Positions 6,131-6,240 of a DNA stretch of 6,240 nt are shown here, one piece after another. Source of the DNA: JAJRXK01 sp964593155 (GTDB taxonomy: Bacteria > Krumholzibacteriota > Krumholzibacteriia > JAJRXK01); contig CAZQHE010000187.1 of assembly GCA_964593155.1 (NCBI GenBank), positions 1-6,240 on the forward strand. The letters run 5' to 3'. Numbering within the stretch: the stretch's first letter is position 1; each line of letters begins with the position of its first letter. The translations under genes were made by a program, and so were the position numbers. The notes under the pieces were generated by a model, which made no database searches, was not told where the DNA came from, and was given only the letters and a program-made list of their open reading frames with translations.

Positions 6131-6149
6131 CTTCACGGGATCTTCACGG
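6131..6149 (+). repeat. Tandem CTTCACGG direct repeat, 11-bp period (candidate response-regulator site)
   Basis: CTTCACGG occurs at 6131-6138 and again at 6142-6149, start to start 11 bp, separated by GAT. Two 7-8 bp units at one helical turn is the usual layout for OmpR/PhoB-family response regulators, whose Pho boxes in several phyla contain TTCAC- or GTCAC-like half sites. The repeat sits about 100-118 bp before the dus start and upstream of whatever begins to the right. The regulator assignment is inference. Confidence 0.4.
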
Positions 6150-6240
6150 AAACCCCATCCGGAACCACGATCAAGCCCCGACCGTGGGCTTTCGGGCCCC
6201 GGGGGCTCGTGCTAGCTTCCGCTGCCGACGAGTCCTGCCT

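Larger units (their letters stand above)
6033..6240. other. Region without a supported gene at the right edge
   Basis: No reading frame here looks like a protein. It contains the CTTCACGG direct repeat, a 6-bp inverted repeat AAGCCC/GGGCTT (6173-6178 and 6186-6191), a GC-rich block around 6195-6206, and TGCTAGCTT at 6210-6218, which resembles an extended -10 for a plus-strand gene starting beyond 6240. It is probably a regulatory region, perhaps between divergent genes, but the neighbour is outside the window. Confidence 0.4.

Noticed and set aside
6173..6206. Inverted repeat AAGCCC/GGGCTT and GC-rich block as a terminator
   Set aside because: The stem is only 6 bp, there is no T-run on either strand, and no gene is seen ending there.
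5139..6215. Plus-strand open frame of 358 codons opposite dus
   Set aside because: It is a mirror of the Dus coding frame, with no domain and a His/Val/Ala-rich composition typical of antisense frames in GC-rich DNA.

Overview
The window is G+C-rich bacterial chromosome, and every gene I can support lies on the minus strand. The two predicted lipoproteins with TPR repeats point to a diderm (Gram-negative-type) bacterium. The stretch right after the lipid-attachment Cys of the partial lipoprotein (CAYFNLFYNA) resembles proteins I recall from FCB-group lineages such as Krumholzibacteriota, Eisenbacteria or Marinimicrobia. That placement is from memory and tentative. No mobile element, CRISPR array, rRNA or tRNA was seen.

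Reading in the direction of transcription, from high to low coordinates: (1) 6033-6240 holds no gene I can support, but it has a tandem 11-bp-spaced TTCACGG repeat and weak promoter-like boxes. (2) 4980-6032 is a tRNA-dihydrouridine synthase of the DusB/NifR3 type. It overlaps by 4 bp (GTGA) with (3) 4210-4983, a small lipoprotein with one LysM domain and about four TPRs. (4) 3944-4209 is a non-coding regulatory leader. It contains a sigma-70-like promoter, a 19-bp palindrome at the expected transcript start, a PyrR-binding RNA hairpin close to the Bacillus consensus, and an intrinsic-terminator-like hairpin with a U-rich tail. (5) 3368-3943 pyrR, (6) 2427-3368 pyrB and (7) 1056-2396 pyrC follow as a tight pyrimidine operon. 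(8) 1-1030 is the N-terminal 343 residues of a TPR lipoprotein, probably started at TTG, which runs off the left edge.

The pyr genes supply two consecutive steps of de novo UMP synthesis: aspartate transcarbamoylase makes carbamoyl-aspartate and dihydroorotase cyclises it. PyrR is the likely sensor. When UMP/UTP is high it should bind the leader hairpin of its own transcript and favour the terminator, shutting down the whole operon. All the parts of that autogenous attenuator can be read from the sequence, and this is the clearest regulatory finding here. The most unusual protein feature is in the dihydroorotase, where the first His of the metal-binding HxH motif is Arg. Most other catalytic residues are kept, which raises the question of whether it is active alone or acts as a pseudo-dihydroorotase partner of PyrB.
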